Source of the DNA: Rhynochetos jubatus
Taxonomy: Eukaryota > Chordata > Aves > Eurypygiformes > Rhynochetidae
Length of the DNA: 64,000 bases
Assembly: GCA_027574665.1 (NCBI GenBank)
Contig: CM050650.1
Location: forward strand, 49,707,304 to 49,771,303
Reading direction: 5' to 3'
Shown: piece by piece, positions 24,647-37,000 of the stretch
Layout: every line of letters begins with the position of its first letter
Numbering within the stretch: the first letter of the stretch is position 1
Notes under the pieces: model-generated
The model's database searches: none
Told to the model about the DNA's origin: nothing
Seen by the model: only the letters and a program-made list of their open reading frames with translations
Program-made: the position numbers and the translations under genes

Positions 24647-24734
24647 GCAGATATTCCTAAAGGAACTGCAGCCTGAAGAGCCCATGAAGGGGCAGGTATT
24701 TCCTGAAGGACTGCAGCCTGTTGAAAGAGCCCAC
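24647..24734 (+). repeat. Tandem duplication inside the LTR (45-bp period)
   Basis: Two imperfect copies (24647-24691 and 24692-24734) share GCAG, TATT, CCT, AAGGA and CTGCAGCCTG. Related avian LTRs carry variable numbers of such units in U3. Two copies here suggest a short-array version. Confidence 0.7.
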
Positions 24735-24938
24735 ACCAAAGCACGGGTAAAGTGTGAGAGGGAAGGAGCAGGAGAAAGAAGTCTATGTTCTGACCATAGC
24801 TGTCCCCTGTCCCCTACACTGCCTGTGGGAAGCAAGTACAGGGGTCTGGAGTGAAGGAGTGAAGTTAAGCCTTGGAGAGAGGAGAGGAGATGTGTAGTAT
24901 ACCTTTGTGTCTTACTGCCAGATTCTATTTTAATTGGC

Positions 24939-24944
24939 AATAAA
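24939..24944 (+). terminator. LTR polyadenylation signal AATAAA
   Basis: AATAAA sits where the R region of this avian LTR family carries its cleavage signal, shortly before the CTCCAAGTCGAGTCTG block. It could still polyadenylate read-through transcripts. Confidence 0.65.
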
Positions 24945-25137
24945 ATTTACTTTCTCCAAGTCGAGTCTGTTCTGCCTGCAAAGGTAACTGGTAAGCAATC
25001 TCCCTGTCTTTATACTGGTGTGCAAGCTTTCTCATCCTACTAACACACACCCCCCACCATCCCTGCATCCTGCAGACAGTGCTTATAAATGAGCAACTGG
25101 GTGTGAGTTTGAAGTTTGCCAAGGCTAACCCACCACA

Positions 25138-25142
25138 AAAGT
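25138..25142. repeat. Target-site duplication, right copy (AAAGT)
   Basis: Exact copy of 24377-24381, directly after the LTR's terminal CCACCACA. The absence of mismatches argues against a very ancient insertion, although five bases carry little dating power. Confidence 0.85.
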
Positions 25143-28100
25143 GAACACAGTCAAAATGTGTCAAGCACGTGGAAACACATGGACTTTCTCAATCTACAGC
25201 CACTGCAAAAGGGTATATTTGGTTTCAACCAAAGGAAATACTGGGAAAGGTAAGGGCTGTTTCACAGAGTTGTTCTACAGATATTTAAAAAAAAAAAAAA
25301 ATCATGATTCCCTAGAGGAAATACCTGTTCCAGCCTTTGCTGATTACTTGGAGGAAGAGGAGGCGTCTGCATGCTTTGTGAATCCCTTGTCTTTCTGTTG
25401 TCTATCTTTTAGGAATAACTGGAGAGTGGAGGACAGTTAAAGACTCTCTTTATAGAGGCTCTTTTTGATTCTAACAATACCCTGCTTACTAGTAGTTGTG
25501 TTCTTTCCACATAAGATGTAAACTTGCTTCCAAGTCCTGATTTGATTTTAAGTAGACTTCTGAGGTTATAGCAAGCTTTCCTAACTCTAACTACAATGGG
25601 ACATTTTGGTCACTTCTCCCAGCAGAAGAGGACTCAAACCCTCTTTCAATGGCCAGCTGCTGAAATCTAGTTATTTCTAGTCTAAAATGTTTTAAATGTG
25701 AACCTCTTTCCTGTGTTCTGGGTTCTTTGTATGATGCATGGTATGTTCTCCAAAGCTTGCAATACACAGAGGGATGTCCTTCACCTTCTCCAACCTCTTT
25801 GGCAATAACGAGGCTGCAATGAGGAGAACAGTGAATCAAGAAAGATTCCCTCTCCTAAACACTCATTCTGGGAAGTGAGGAGAGGCTGAGAGAGAATGTT
25901 TTTCCCATCCAGCAGAATGCTTGTGCTGCAGAGCCATATCCAACACATAGAATTTCCCAAGCCTGTACAAGGTGCCATGAATTAATCTCTAACTCATTTG
26001 TACTCTAGAATGTTTCCATCCATTTAGGCTACCAAGGGATTTGCTATGCTTCTAATGTGTCTTTATAAAGTCCTTTAAAATATTTCGAGCCTGCTTCAAA
26101 CTTAAACTCTTCAAAGAACTTTAACTGTGCAGTGTAAATTTATGAAGACCATATGAAAGATGTCAAGCTCATGATGAAAGTATGAGAAAGTCCAGAAAAA
26201 AAAAAATATTAATTGGAATACAAATTACTCTTCAATGTTCCTGTCTGTTCCCAGTCAAAGAAATATCTCCAGTATGCATCCAGGGCAAATTTCCTGTCAG
26301 AACTCAACCAACCTAACTTGTACTTCTGTCTACATTCTGAAATCAGTGGTCACTTTCACAAAATCCTGCATTAAAGCCTTTCTGCTCTCAACATGATCTT
26401 GTCAAGTTTTGCAAGATGCACAAGGGGAGCTAGTATTAGTCCAGACTGTCTTTGGAGAAACCAGGCTGTTTCTGCAGGCCATGTTCCGGTTGGGAGAACT
26501 CTGCCTTTTCAACCAACACTGAGTCAATGGCAAATCTTGTCTGAGACTGGGCACCAGCTCTGTGACTTTTTGCAATAGAAATTAAAACCAAGTTTTGGTT
26601 GTTCACCGTTGACAGAAACTGTGGCACTAATGCGTGAGTTGTATCACACCAGCTATGACCTTCTGTTTAAAACATACTTTGGGTGGCTGTACTCCAGCCA
26701 TTCATGCTCCTTACCACCTCAAATCAACAAATTAATCTCTACCCTGTAAACACTGCTGTCAGTTCGGTTGTCAAAAGAATTGTTCTGGCCATTCCTAGCA
26801 TGGCTACCTGACGTGCATGAAGTAGAACATTTATAAATGCTTTGAAAGTGCAGGATATTGGTCCATATATAATTATTCCTACATTCTAATTTCAACAATA
26901 TTTCTGTTGTGCTACAGAATTGTAATAAAGATTAAATTACTTCTTAAAGTTTCACTTTACTAACATTGTATTCTGGGCTTCGTAATTGAAGGGAAGAAAT
27001 TAATTCTGACTTGTTTCTTGTATCATTTTTGATAATCTCATGGCGATTTTGGAAAAAACTTCCATTCCATAGAAGGGGAATGCATTTCCCCAAATCTGTT
27101 ATTTCTCTCCTAAATCAAACATTTGTTCTCATTCTCATACATCAATTATGCAAATCCCTTGTTTTCCTGAGTCATTCCCGTGGCCCTCTCACCAACAAAG
27201 GAAGATTAAATGAGTAGGACAGGATATCTAGAGTACCTCTACAGTGTGGTTATCTAAGCAGGTTTGCTCTTGAGCCCCCATTAAACAGCACGCAGTCTTG
27301 CAGGGGAGTCTGTTCTCCAGGTGTGTGGTTACTAACCCTTCCATGAGCCTGTCCGCTATTCTCAAGGCTGTTGTACATGAACTGACATGCGTCCCGTAGT
27401 GTCACCCTTTACAGGTCTCCTGAGGTTTCTAGGACTTTCTCTGCTAGGCTTCAGGTCCTCTTTAGACCAATTTGCGGGCTGACATCAGAGGAATGCTGTT
27501 CTTTGTCTCTCTCTCCAACTAATGATTTTTAAAGCCATCCATTTCACTTTACGTTTGTCATGAAGGCAAGGAAGTACATTTTCAAAATCACCTATTGGGT
27601 AAGTAATAAAAGCCTTGAGCCATTAAATTCATACACGTTTTTCCTTAGCCTTTGCCAAGTTATATGCAATGAAACAATTTGACTGTCCTTGACCACACTT
27701 GATTGTTGACTATCAGAGTGGCATAAGATATCCCTCAGACAGTCTGATTACATTATACAGTGAGATTATATTAAATGTGTCCTACATTTTTGGCTGGGAC
27801 AACAGCTAACCGTGAAGATACTGGAACCTTTGGTTGTGAGATATTTCCTTTCTCCATCCTATTTAAGAGTAAGATCTTGTGCAAATTCTTCATAAGATTT
27901 CCTGACAGTTCACATTCGTTGTTTTCTTTAGCCTACATTTGTGTGCTGCATACATGGGCAAGCCTGCCCCACAGTGACCCACGCTCCTAAACAAACTCTG
28001 TTTAAACATCACACTGCTGGCTGCGTGAAACAGAATGATTTTAATAGGCTTTCTCAGTGACAAAAATCCATTTCACATCTTCTCTGGCCCAACCCTTTTT

Positions 28101-29852
28101 CATTTAATCATGCAATAGAGTGCAAAGGGCTTGCTTGATGCATCCTTAGGAAAGAAATGTATACCTACGTCCTGCTTGATTTTTATTTTTAGATGCTTTT
28201 ATAAAACTAACTAACCCAGCTACAACAAAAAGGTCTTTCATTGGACATTCATCATTCACATTCATTTGTCATTAACTCACTGATACTGAGAACAATCACT
28301 GGCTCACAAAATAGAGTAAAAATCACTATAATATCTGCAGGAAAATTGTATCTCTGTTGTAATACCTACATTTCTGTTTAGCAACCTAACTGAAGCCACG
28401 GAAGACACAAACAAAATTTGGATTTTTAAAGACAAAAAACCAAAATTATCCTTTTCTGCTGATGAAAAACTCAGTGAACTCTTTTGTTCAGATACGACCT
28501 TCAGGGAATCTTCATTCATTACCAGCAAAAGACGGTAATGCTGAAGTGAACACAGAAATTTGCAAAGGCTGAGCCAGGTTCACCCTGGAGTTTTCAGAAG
28601 GTGTCCTCTGCTAAAGGCCATCATAGTGGGAATTATGATGAAGAGGAGTTTAAGAGGGCAAAATGTAGCTCTCTCCATACCCCCTGCCACACACACCTCC
28701 GTCAAGTCATATTACAGACATATAAAAGTGCTGGGACATTCTGGAAAGCAGCCAATGTCTGCTGAATAGAGGGTGCCAAGGTAGGAACAGTGTATAGAGT
28801 ATATAAATTCAGCACATTCCTCTTATAGTACCTTCCCATGAAGGCTGCAAAGCCATTGCTGCTTAGAAGATGTGACAGGAAAACCACATCTTTGCCTTCC
28901 CAGAGAATCTCCGACATAATACACTGGGCTTGTTTGGACAAGGACACTTATTTTACACCTTCCCACACTGACAATGTGACCCGACCTACTGGAGTGACTG
29001 AAAGTCTTTCTGTTTATCTCAGTGTGCACCAAAGTATCTCCTATCTTCATTGAAACAGCTCTGCTAATAAATCTTGCAAGCCTAGTGTTATTTTTATTTT
29101 ACAAGGAAAGAAGTGGACGTGAAGTTGAAGAACCTTTGGTCAAAGTCATGGAGAGTTTCCTTGCAGGAGCTGAATTTCAGAAGCTAGAGACTTTCATCTC
29201 ATCCTCAAGTAGCAAGCTGAAGCTGTTTTCTGGTCAATTTTTCTAAAATCAGTGCAACATTAAAAGTAAAATATAGCAGGAGGCGTCTGTGTGGTGACAG
29301 CACCCACTTCAGCAATGGGTGTATTGCTAACCTCATTATTAAAAAAACTAAAACTTCTAGGTTCATCCATCTCTGAGCTCTCTACCTTGCTTTCTTGCCT
29401 GCAGTTCAACCATCATTACAAAAATAACTGCAAATTAAAATAAATAACTGAATAAGTTTTACAAATCCAGCACAAATGGTTCCTTGGCTGTTTACATTGT
29501 TTGGCTGGACCGTGATCAGTCATTCATGCCGTGAAGTCTAATTCTGAGAATCAGTTGCAAAGATAGGGAGGATTTTCTGCCCACTGACATCTGACCTTGA
29601 AGTTTTGAATTGCTGAGTAGGAGCTGCAACCTGACTGTTCATACATTCCCAATGTCCAAATTATATAGAGAAGAATGGAGTTTGCAATAAGAGTGGGGTT
29701 GAGACTGGCAAATGTTAAGTGTCAAGCACTACACTGAAAGGGCATGCATCTCATAAAATAACAGTCTGTTGATGAAACAGCAGACAACATTTTGTGTATC
29801 TGCTCTATTTTTAACATGCACATTCTAAATGAGACTGTATCAGTTTGAGCAC
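25143..29852. other. Noncoding DNA, mostly featureless
   Basis: About 4.7 kb. An A15 run lies at 25287-25301 and an AT-rich stretch at 26830-26960. No CR1, LTR, exon or RNA gene was recognised on either strand. Confidence 0.5.
25287..25301. repeat. Poly(A) homopolymer (A15)
   Basis: Fifteen uninterrupted A residues with no associated element boundary. Confidence 0.9.
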
Positions 29853-29868
29853 TTTTTTTTTTTTTTTT
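29853..29868. repeat. Poly(T) homopolymer (T16)
   Basis: Sixteen uninterrupted T residues followed by CTCTC. No retrocopy or target-site duplication was found beside it. Confidence 0.92.
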
Positions 29869-32800
29869 CTCTCAAAGACTCATTATTACCATAATTTGTT
29901 CCACAGTAAAATCAAATATTCACTAATGTTTTTCATGTCAGAATGACAGGGGGGAATACTATTTTAGCACCACAGCAAATTCCATTAAATACAAGAAGAG
30001 TTTAAAGTCTTGTTGTGCATCTCAAGCTCCCGTTTTTAATTAGATCTCTTGTATCCTTATTTTCCACCGGGTGTGGGAATCCTTCAGAGCCAAACCCGTC
30101 TGGCAAAAACACAAAACTTACTCACAGCCCATGGCTTTATTTGATTAATACAGAATTGTGGCATATCATTGTGGGCATATTGCAGCATCTGGACTGGTTT
30201 TCCCTCTCTTACTCTGTTCTTTCTCCCATTAGTGTTCAGAAACAATATTTTCCTTTTTAACTTTTCATCGAAGGTGTTGTGCACATCTGCACACCAGCTT
30301 TTCCCCCTTCCCAACACCCTGAAACGAGGCTGCCTGTGAACTGCGGGCCTGGCACACTGAAATCTGCAGAGACAACATTTAATTTTATTTCTCTTCCATT
30401 GTTGATGGGGGCTGCATTTATCAAAGCAGAAGCATACAAGAAGCAACTTTCAGAGATGATAAAATATCACTTCTGATTCCAAAATAAAAAGACGGTATTA
30501 TTTTGCCTTGCAGAAGAAGAACGATAAGGGCAGATGTAGTAACTACTGAGAGATTGCAGGGCTGCAGAAGCAGTGAAAGTCCTTGCTTTTATGTAACATC
30601 TTGAATCAGCAATTCCTTTTGTGACAAAGGCCAAGGTACTTAGCATGCCTTTACATTTAGCCATTCCACTATCCAGCACATCTTCTTTTGAAATTGTGTT
30701 TTGAAGAGATATTTGTGTTTAATCAATTCTGCTCAGTAATTAAAAAAAAAAAAAAAAATAAAATAACAAACCCATTGAAGTAATACTTTCATCAGTCCTT
30801 TAATTCCAGTCATCGTGTGGAATCTGATAAAATTAGCTTGGCCTGTTGGAGAAGATAGTGCTAATGATAGAGTGACTAGGCCTTGCACAGCGCAATGCTA
30901 ATACTTTACTGACCTCAGGACCCAAAAAAAGACAACATAGCACCAGGCTGTATCAGAGAGGGATTGTGGTGCCTCAGGTATCGCTGCATCATCTTCACTG
31001 CATGCAGCAAGTGTGTGCTGGATATGAAGAATGATGGAGACCGTGCAGACGAGGCACAAGCCAAGCACGCTGCCGTCCAGGTTAGCAGGCAGCCAGAAGG
31101 AGTAGTAGCTGTGAGCCCTGCTTTGCCTACAGCAGAGGCCTGAAAATTCAGGCTCTTGGTGCAAATAGAAGGGAAGGCCAGGATACCTATGATGGGAACA
31201 AGTACTATGTTGGCTGGGGAAGAAGGATCAACATTTTTAGTCTGCTTCCTTCTGTAGCTCTAGCAGCATCAGCAAACTAGTTTCAGGAGGACTTTCTATC
31301 CTTCCTCACTCTTGCCCTCAACCTGTCTCCTTACAACAGAAGAAGCTGGCCCAGGCCACACTCCCTATTAGAGAAAACTGATATCTGAGGTTTTCCCAGA
31401 TGGAAACCTTGAGTAGCACACAACTAACTAGCTCGGTCCATTGCCTTTCAAAGCAGTAATCCCCCTGTGGAGGTCAAAAGTCTCTGCTTGACTAAAGTGT
31501 CAAATATTTGTTTCCTCTTCAAAAGGTTATATCCAGGGATGATCTAGATGACAAAGACACCATCTTTCTTCATATTTGGCCCAGTGGTTGTTGCTCATCC
31601 TCACTTTTACATAATAAAATTGCAGACAGTTTCTTATATGTTTTTTTTAACCTGAAGTTTGTTCTTGAAAATACACCTATTTTAAAAAGTTGCTTAATGA
31701 TAGCTTTCACAGTCTGACTAAGAGGCAATGATTTGTTCAGTCAGGTTTTGGCCACATGCTCATCTTTCCACTGCAGCATAGCACAGATGCTTCTTTTCCT
31801 CCAATCCACCTCGTGTTTCCTGCATACAAGTTGTGGTCACAGCACTAATGAATCCTGTGTCTGAAACGGTATCAGATGCTTTAAAGGCTAGATGGATTTA
31901 GACACGTGCTATGTGGTGGACAGTGCAGCATCGCTGTGTCTGCACAATGATCTTGGCTCCATGTGCTTGCTACAGGCTTGGGCGCATAATTAAAAAAATA
32001 GCTTAGGCGCCACACACAACAGCTTCCAGTCCAGCATCCTGGATGGAGCTCAGGATGCACAGAACTGAGACCTGAGACTGCTTTAGCCAATAACAGAAAG
32101 GACATGGCCTTGTTTGTATCAGTGGACATATGACTATGTCCAGTGGGTAGGCCCACTTGGTATACTAGACCCAGAATTCTGCTCCTGAAAAGCGCTTTCC
32201 AGGTCATCTGAGAAGTTACCTCAAATGTTGCTGATTTTCTGCTTGTGGGAATCGGAACATGATAAATCATGTCCTTAGCAGGCATTACCTTGAGTGAAAC
32301 AGAGAGAGGAAAAAAGATTGAGGAAAACCCCAAATATTTGCATGATAATTTTTCATAATTTAAAAAAAATACAATACTTCCACATAACTAGGTTCAAATC
32401 TGAGGGAGTAAAAGGAGCAGAATCCCAACTGGAAGACTCCTGCCTGGAGTGAGGATCAGCTATCCAGACCTCTTCTCTTGTCACGGACACATATGTTAAG
32501 GAGACTGTTGCAGTGCTGCAGCAGCTTGAGCCTCTCTGTGCTGTTACAAGCCTATTTGATTTTTTCTTATTTTATTATATAGACTGCCTAAATTCTGTCC
32601 TGTATAACGCAGGAAACCAGGGGTCTAGCTAAACATGTGCAGCCATTCACACTTGTGCTGAAGACGTAATGCCCTTAGTGTGCCATATTTGATCTTAAAT
32701 GAGTAAGAAAAAAAAAAAAGAAATCAGCCCTCAGTTCAACTGCTCCAAATTACAATTTATTTTGCATTATTGAGAAACATGCTGAGGATCACCTGGAAAG

Positions 32801-33936
32801 ACTAATAATTACCTCACTGTAAGCAGTGCTCTCAGAGCTCTCTACCATGTGTTTGTTTTGTCTTATTCAGTATGTATCATTTTGATTTAAAATCATTTCT
32901 AAAAATACAGTCATTGCCTTTGGCTTTTATTCTGCTTAAACTACCACATAATGCTGCACATGGACTGTTTTCTTTCATTATCCCAGGCCACCCTGAGTTA
33001 GGCAGCATGCATTAACACTGCACCTCCTATAGAGTAAAACATCTAAGCCACAGACTAGAACGGAGGACCCAGTGTGCCAGCAAGGGAGCCACATTTGCAT
33101 TTATATGCTTGGCCACAGTGATGCTAGGGGATGGGGTAAGCAGAAGCTGTCATTTGACTCAATCTCTCTAAATAAATGAAAGGAAAAGAGACTTGATAAA
33201 TGCACAATAATCAGCACAACTGTACAGTGAAAGAATTATGGCAGGGAGTGTAAAGAGGAAACAGACATGCCTATTTGTAAAATGCCATCCTAACAAGGAG
33301 AGAGCAAGAGTTATAAGATCACTCACCTAAATACCTCCCAGGATGTCTTCTCTGATTAAGGATTTGTGAGAGTTATTGAGTTTTGAATTAGATGCACTTT
33401 AATAAAACAGTAGAATGTTCTTATCTGATTGCACCTGTATTGATTGTGTTAAAGAGGTCTATCCTCGGATCAAGGTCAATGATTTTGCATAAACTGACTA
33501 GCTAGACAGAATCACTAGCCGTATTCAGGACTCCCAGTTTGTCCACCCTTTCAGTGTATGATACTTAACTGTGAAACTTAGAAGAACTCGATGCTCATTC
33601 CATATTCTCTATTTCTTCTAGCAGTACTATACTTACCCTAGTTGAAGTATAAAATTAATTTGGAGAAGACCACTCATGTTAGTAAACTCTCGAGAGTTTT
33701 TATCAGCTAGAAAAGGAAATTTTGCATCACATATATTTAAACAGCAAAGTTTCACAGGCTTAAAAGAAACCTTGACCATGTTGAAATGCTGCACTTTATG
33801 TAGATATTCTTTACCCGAGTAAAATGAGACATAAATCTGATTCCTTGTTCTATTGGCTTCAGTCTAGCTGATCCAGTTTTCTACTGTGTTGATATAAATT
33901 AGATGGTTTCTGGGCGACATACAGTTCTCAATAACT
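29869..33936. other. Noncoding DNA, mostly featureless
   Basis: About 4.1 kb. An A17 tract lies at 30742-30758. The 150-codon minus-strand frame at 31881-32333 and the 120-codon one at 30084-30446 have no recognisable domains. A regulatory-looking stretch at 33360-33500 is discussed as a finding. Confidence 0.5.
30742..30758. repeat. Poly(A) homopolymer (A17)
   Basis: Seventeen A residues followed by TAAAATAA. It is simple sequence. Confidence 0.92.
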
Positions 33937-34019
33937 ATACATATATATATTTAAAGTATTAAATATATAGTATTAGTATTATATATTTAAAATATGTATA
34001 AAACTTAAAATTGCATATA
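33937..34019. repeat. AT-rich tract with (AT)n core
   Basis: Contains an ATATATATAT core followed by TATTAGTATTATATATT-like sequence, almost pure A/T for about 80 bases. Expected to melt easily and to vary in length. Confidence 0.8.
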
Positions 34020-37000
34020 CCCACCTACCCACTTTTAGTCTGTTAGCTTGCTCTGCTCGGGACCTTGGGCCCAGATTTTGAGAGCCCAGGATGTAAAGGG
34101 TACCAGACAACACCCAGCTTTATTTAGCAGTGGATAACCAGCTCATCAGAGCTTAGCTAGACCAGGGAGCTACCACAATGAGTGAAGGTCCTATCAGGCT
34201 GCTGAGGATAGCAGTAGCGCACGATGCGTACACGTTCCTTGTGGGATAACCTCAGCTATGCCAGCAACCATGTGGAGAGATCAGCCTTGCACTTTCAGAG
34301 GAATAGGGCTATTCAATAGCTGCTTAATGCTGATGGAGACGCACAGCAAAACAGAGGTGTTATTGATGCTGAGGGCAAGAGCCTTTTGCATGGATGCAGC
34401 GAGCCTGCACTGCAGCTGAGAAGGAAAGGAGGCAGCCCTAAGCTAACCCTTCGAAATTCAGGCTGAAGAAGGACTTGGCTTGCAAGGTTTGCAGATAAGC
34501 AATAGCTTGTTACCAAGAGGCAGCCTGGGGAGATGTCCAGGTAAATCTGTATCTCCCCAAATGCTGCAGGAGCAGTCTTCACTTCATAGCAAGGGATGGA
34601 AACTGAACATTGACTGCAAGTGGAGAAAGCTCCCATCGTGTTTGTAGGCTGGGAAAAAGGGCTGGCCAGGATCCACAAACTGGTTGCTGTTGGGAAAGCT
34701 GCTGACACACCAAGGAAGAGAGTTTGAAGGGGACAGCTGCAGGGAAAGAGATGGGCTCGCTGTTGAAAGAGGCAAGGCAGCATCAGCAGTGCAGGTGCTG
34801 AGGCTGCTGGAGGTCCAGATGGCGAGAGATTTCCTGAGTGATATTTCCAAATGTCACAATAGAAACACATGAAGGGAAGAGGGAGCCCAATACCCATTAA
34901 AAGCAAGTTTTGTTCACGACAACATGAAGCCTGTCAGCAAGGTAAGGTAAACCTGCCGTCGCAGCATCAGATAGAAATGCATCCTGTCCATGTAAAATAC
35001 AGCTCAAGAGTCTGTTAGGTAGCTACTAATCTTTCTAGGCAAAACTCAGGCCCAGACACAGACACAGCAGAAAGGCAGGCTTGAGGGGAACCAAAAGTGT
35101 GCCAAGGGCATCTGGAACTTTCTCTGGAAAGTCTCATACTTCTGCACATCCCAAGCTTCAGAGACCACCTGGCCAAGATGACAAGCACCCAAACGAGGAA
35201 AGAAGCAAAGCATTCGCTAGCTACCTTGGAGCCAAAAAAGTCACATTTTCTAACTATAGTGAAGAACGCCAATAAAAATCCTGTCTTCTCTTCAGCTGGC
35301 ACATTTTCCCAAAGGGTGGGATTTCATTTGGATGATACATTGGCTCCCATCTGTTTGCCTTATTTTCCTGGTGCTGTTAAGTGCTGGGGCGGAGTGAATG
35401 TGTTCATTTGTGAGTTTCCTATTCCCGCTGGAGTGAATGCAGAAGGGAACTGGGAGATGGTGCTTCTCAGCCAGAAACAAGTGGTTCAGAAAGAACTGTA
35501 TCCAAGCACTAAGTCGTCACACAAGTTTCTCTGGATCACTTATCACATTTGCCCCAGCAGCTGAATGTTCTCTACCTGCTGAATGTTCTCAGCAGGTAAA
35601 ACACACAATGAATTTTTCTAAAAATTGAAGCAAGGATAAAACATTTCTTATCAATGACAAGTAAGATCCCTTTTCCTTGCAATTCCACTGTGCTGAGATG
35701 CGAGATACCTAATCCTATTCTTTAACGCATTAGCTGCTTGTTTCATTTCTCACTAATTAACTTAATGCAAGAAAGAATCCATAGACTTTTGAACAGGCTC
35801 AGCTACTTTTTTCCCTGCTGTAGCACTTACCGGGCCTAATAAGCAAGGAGCTCCTGATGAAGTTCCAGGCAGCAACGTTGCTCTTTTACTGCTGCTCAGA
35901 AAGGATTTTGCTTTTCTCTTGTTTGGCAGGAATGAGCAGAGGTCTCCTTCCAAGAGATGAGGTAGTTTACTTAGAAAGGTCTGTGTTCTGGGGATTGGAG
36001 GGAGGAAGGAAAGCTAAACGAGCAAGTGAGGCAGTGGCTTCACAGAAACGTAAGCCATCAGATCAATTCACTAAATGCAATGTTGTAAACATGTTGCTTC
36101 AAAAAGATTTGTACCCTGCATTTGCAGGAGTCCTCCATGATTTTGAGAACTTGTCCACACTGGATTTAAATGAGGAGGCATGGGTATTGCTAACAGAGAC
36201 CCCATAGCCACTCAGGCAATGTGCAATAGAGAAGTCAAAGGGAAACTCTTGGACTACTAACCTGTGCAGAGTGTCCTGCTACAAGAGTTGCATTGCCGCT
36301 GGTACCCACGCTACAGGATTTCAATTTAGCCCACTTCTACCTGCCCAAGCTGCCTTCATTTTCAGGGCTGTCAAACCCTGCAGTGCATTAAAGCAAAGTC
36401 AGCAGCAGCCCAAGTACGTCAGTCAAGAGAAAGCAATGCTGAAGAACTGAAGTCTTTCATTCAAGTTTCTGTACAGACAGACACAAGCTCTTCAGTGCTA
36501 GCAGATACTCATATTTGTCCTTTCCCCCTGCTCTACTCAGACAACAGGACATGGTCAGGGCCTTTCTCCGATACGAACAACACTTGGTCTGCCAGAGAAA
36601 CTGTCAAGGGCTCTGGTACTCTATAAATGCAAATGTAACTCCCCCAGTCATTTCCCCTCTGGCAAAGGCCCAAGGAAACTATCCCAAACGTGATAAAATC
36701 AGGACTCAGTAGAGTTTGCCTGGCTGGACACAAATAAAGGGCAATGCGGGAGGAAGGACATCAGGCGTTGTTTTGGAATTGGCGAATCCTTGAATTCAGA
36801 GGGGATACCCTTCATGGAATCGCTTCAGCACTTTCTCACTAGCTTAACCTAAGAAATGGCAAGCATTTATTTTTCACAGCCATCCCAGCAGAGGGACCAG
36901 TGCCACAGGTTACCAAGGGCACCTCAGAGAAGGAGGGAGAAGACAGGGTGAATAGATGACAACTTTTTAGAGCTCACAACGACACACTTTCAATCTCACC

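Larger units (their letters stand above)
24382..25137 (+). mobile_element. Solo LTR of an avian endogenous retrovirus (ERVL-like)
   Basis: The element begins TGTATTGGGTGTGCA and ends CTAACCCACCACA, so it has TGT...ACA ends, and it is flanked by exact AAAGT duplications. Blocks along it match a very common avian LTR family: GATGCCTCTGTGATA near the start, a CTGCAGCCTG-bearing internal repeat, AATAAA at 24939-24944, then TCTCCAAGTCGAGTCTGTT, GGTAACTGGTAAGCAATCTC and the CAACCCACCACA-like terminus. The polyadenylation signal about 200 bp before the end fixes the orientation as +. Duplications abut a single LTR with no internal gag-pol, so it arose by LTR-LTR recombination and is non-coding. The family label ERVL rests on the 5-bp duplication and recall, not on a search. 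The 172-codon minus-strand frame at 24422-24940 lies inside it and is not a gene. Confidence 0.9.

Noticed and set aside
24422..24940. 172-codon minus-strand frame
   Set aside because: Lies wholly inside the solo LTR, antisense to it; LTRs of this type are noncoding.
34313..34906. Longest open frame in the window (197 codons, minus strand)
   Set aside because: Compositionally biased Ser/Leu/Pro/Cys protein with no recognisable domain, no credible splice context, and overlapping frames on both strands. Frames of this length occur by chance in 64 kb.
35857..36207. Possible exon: 116-codon + frame with a pyrimidine tract and AG near 35930
   Set aside because: No known protein similarity and no matching donor site or neighbouring exon could be identified.
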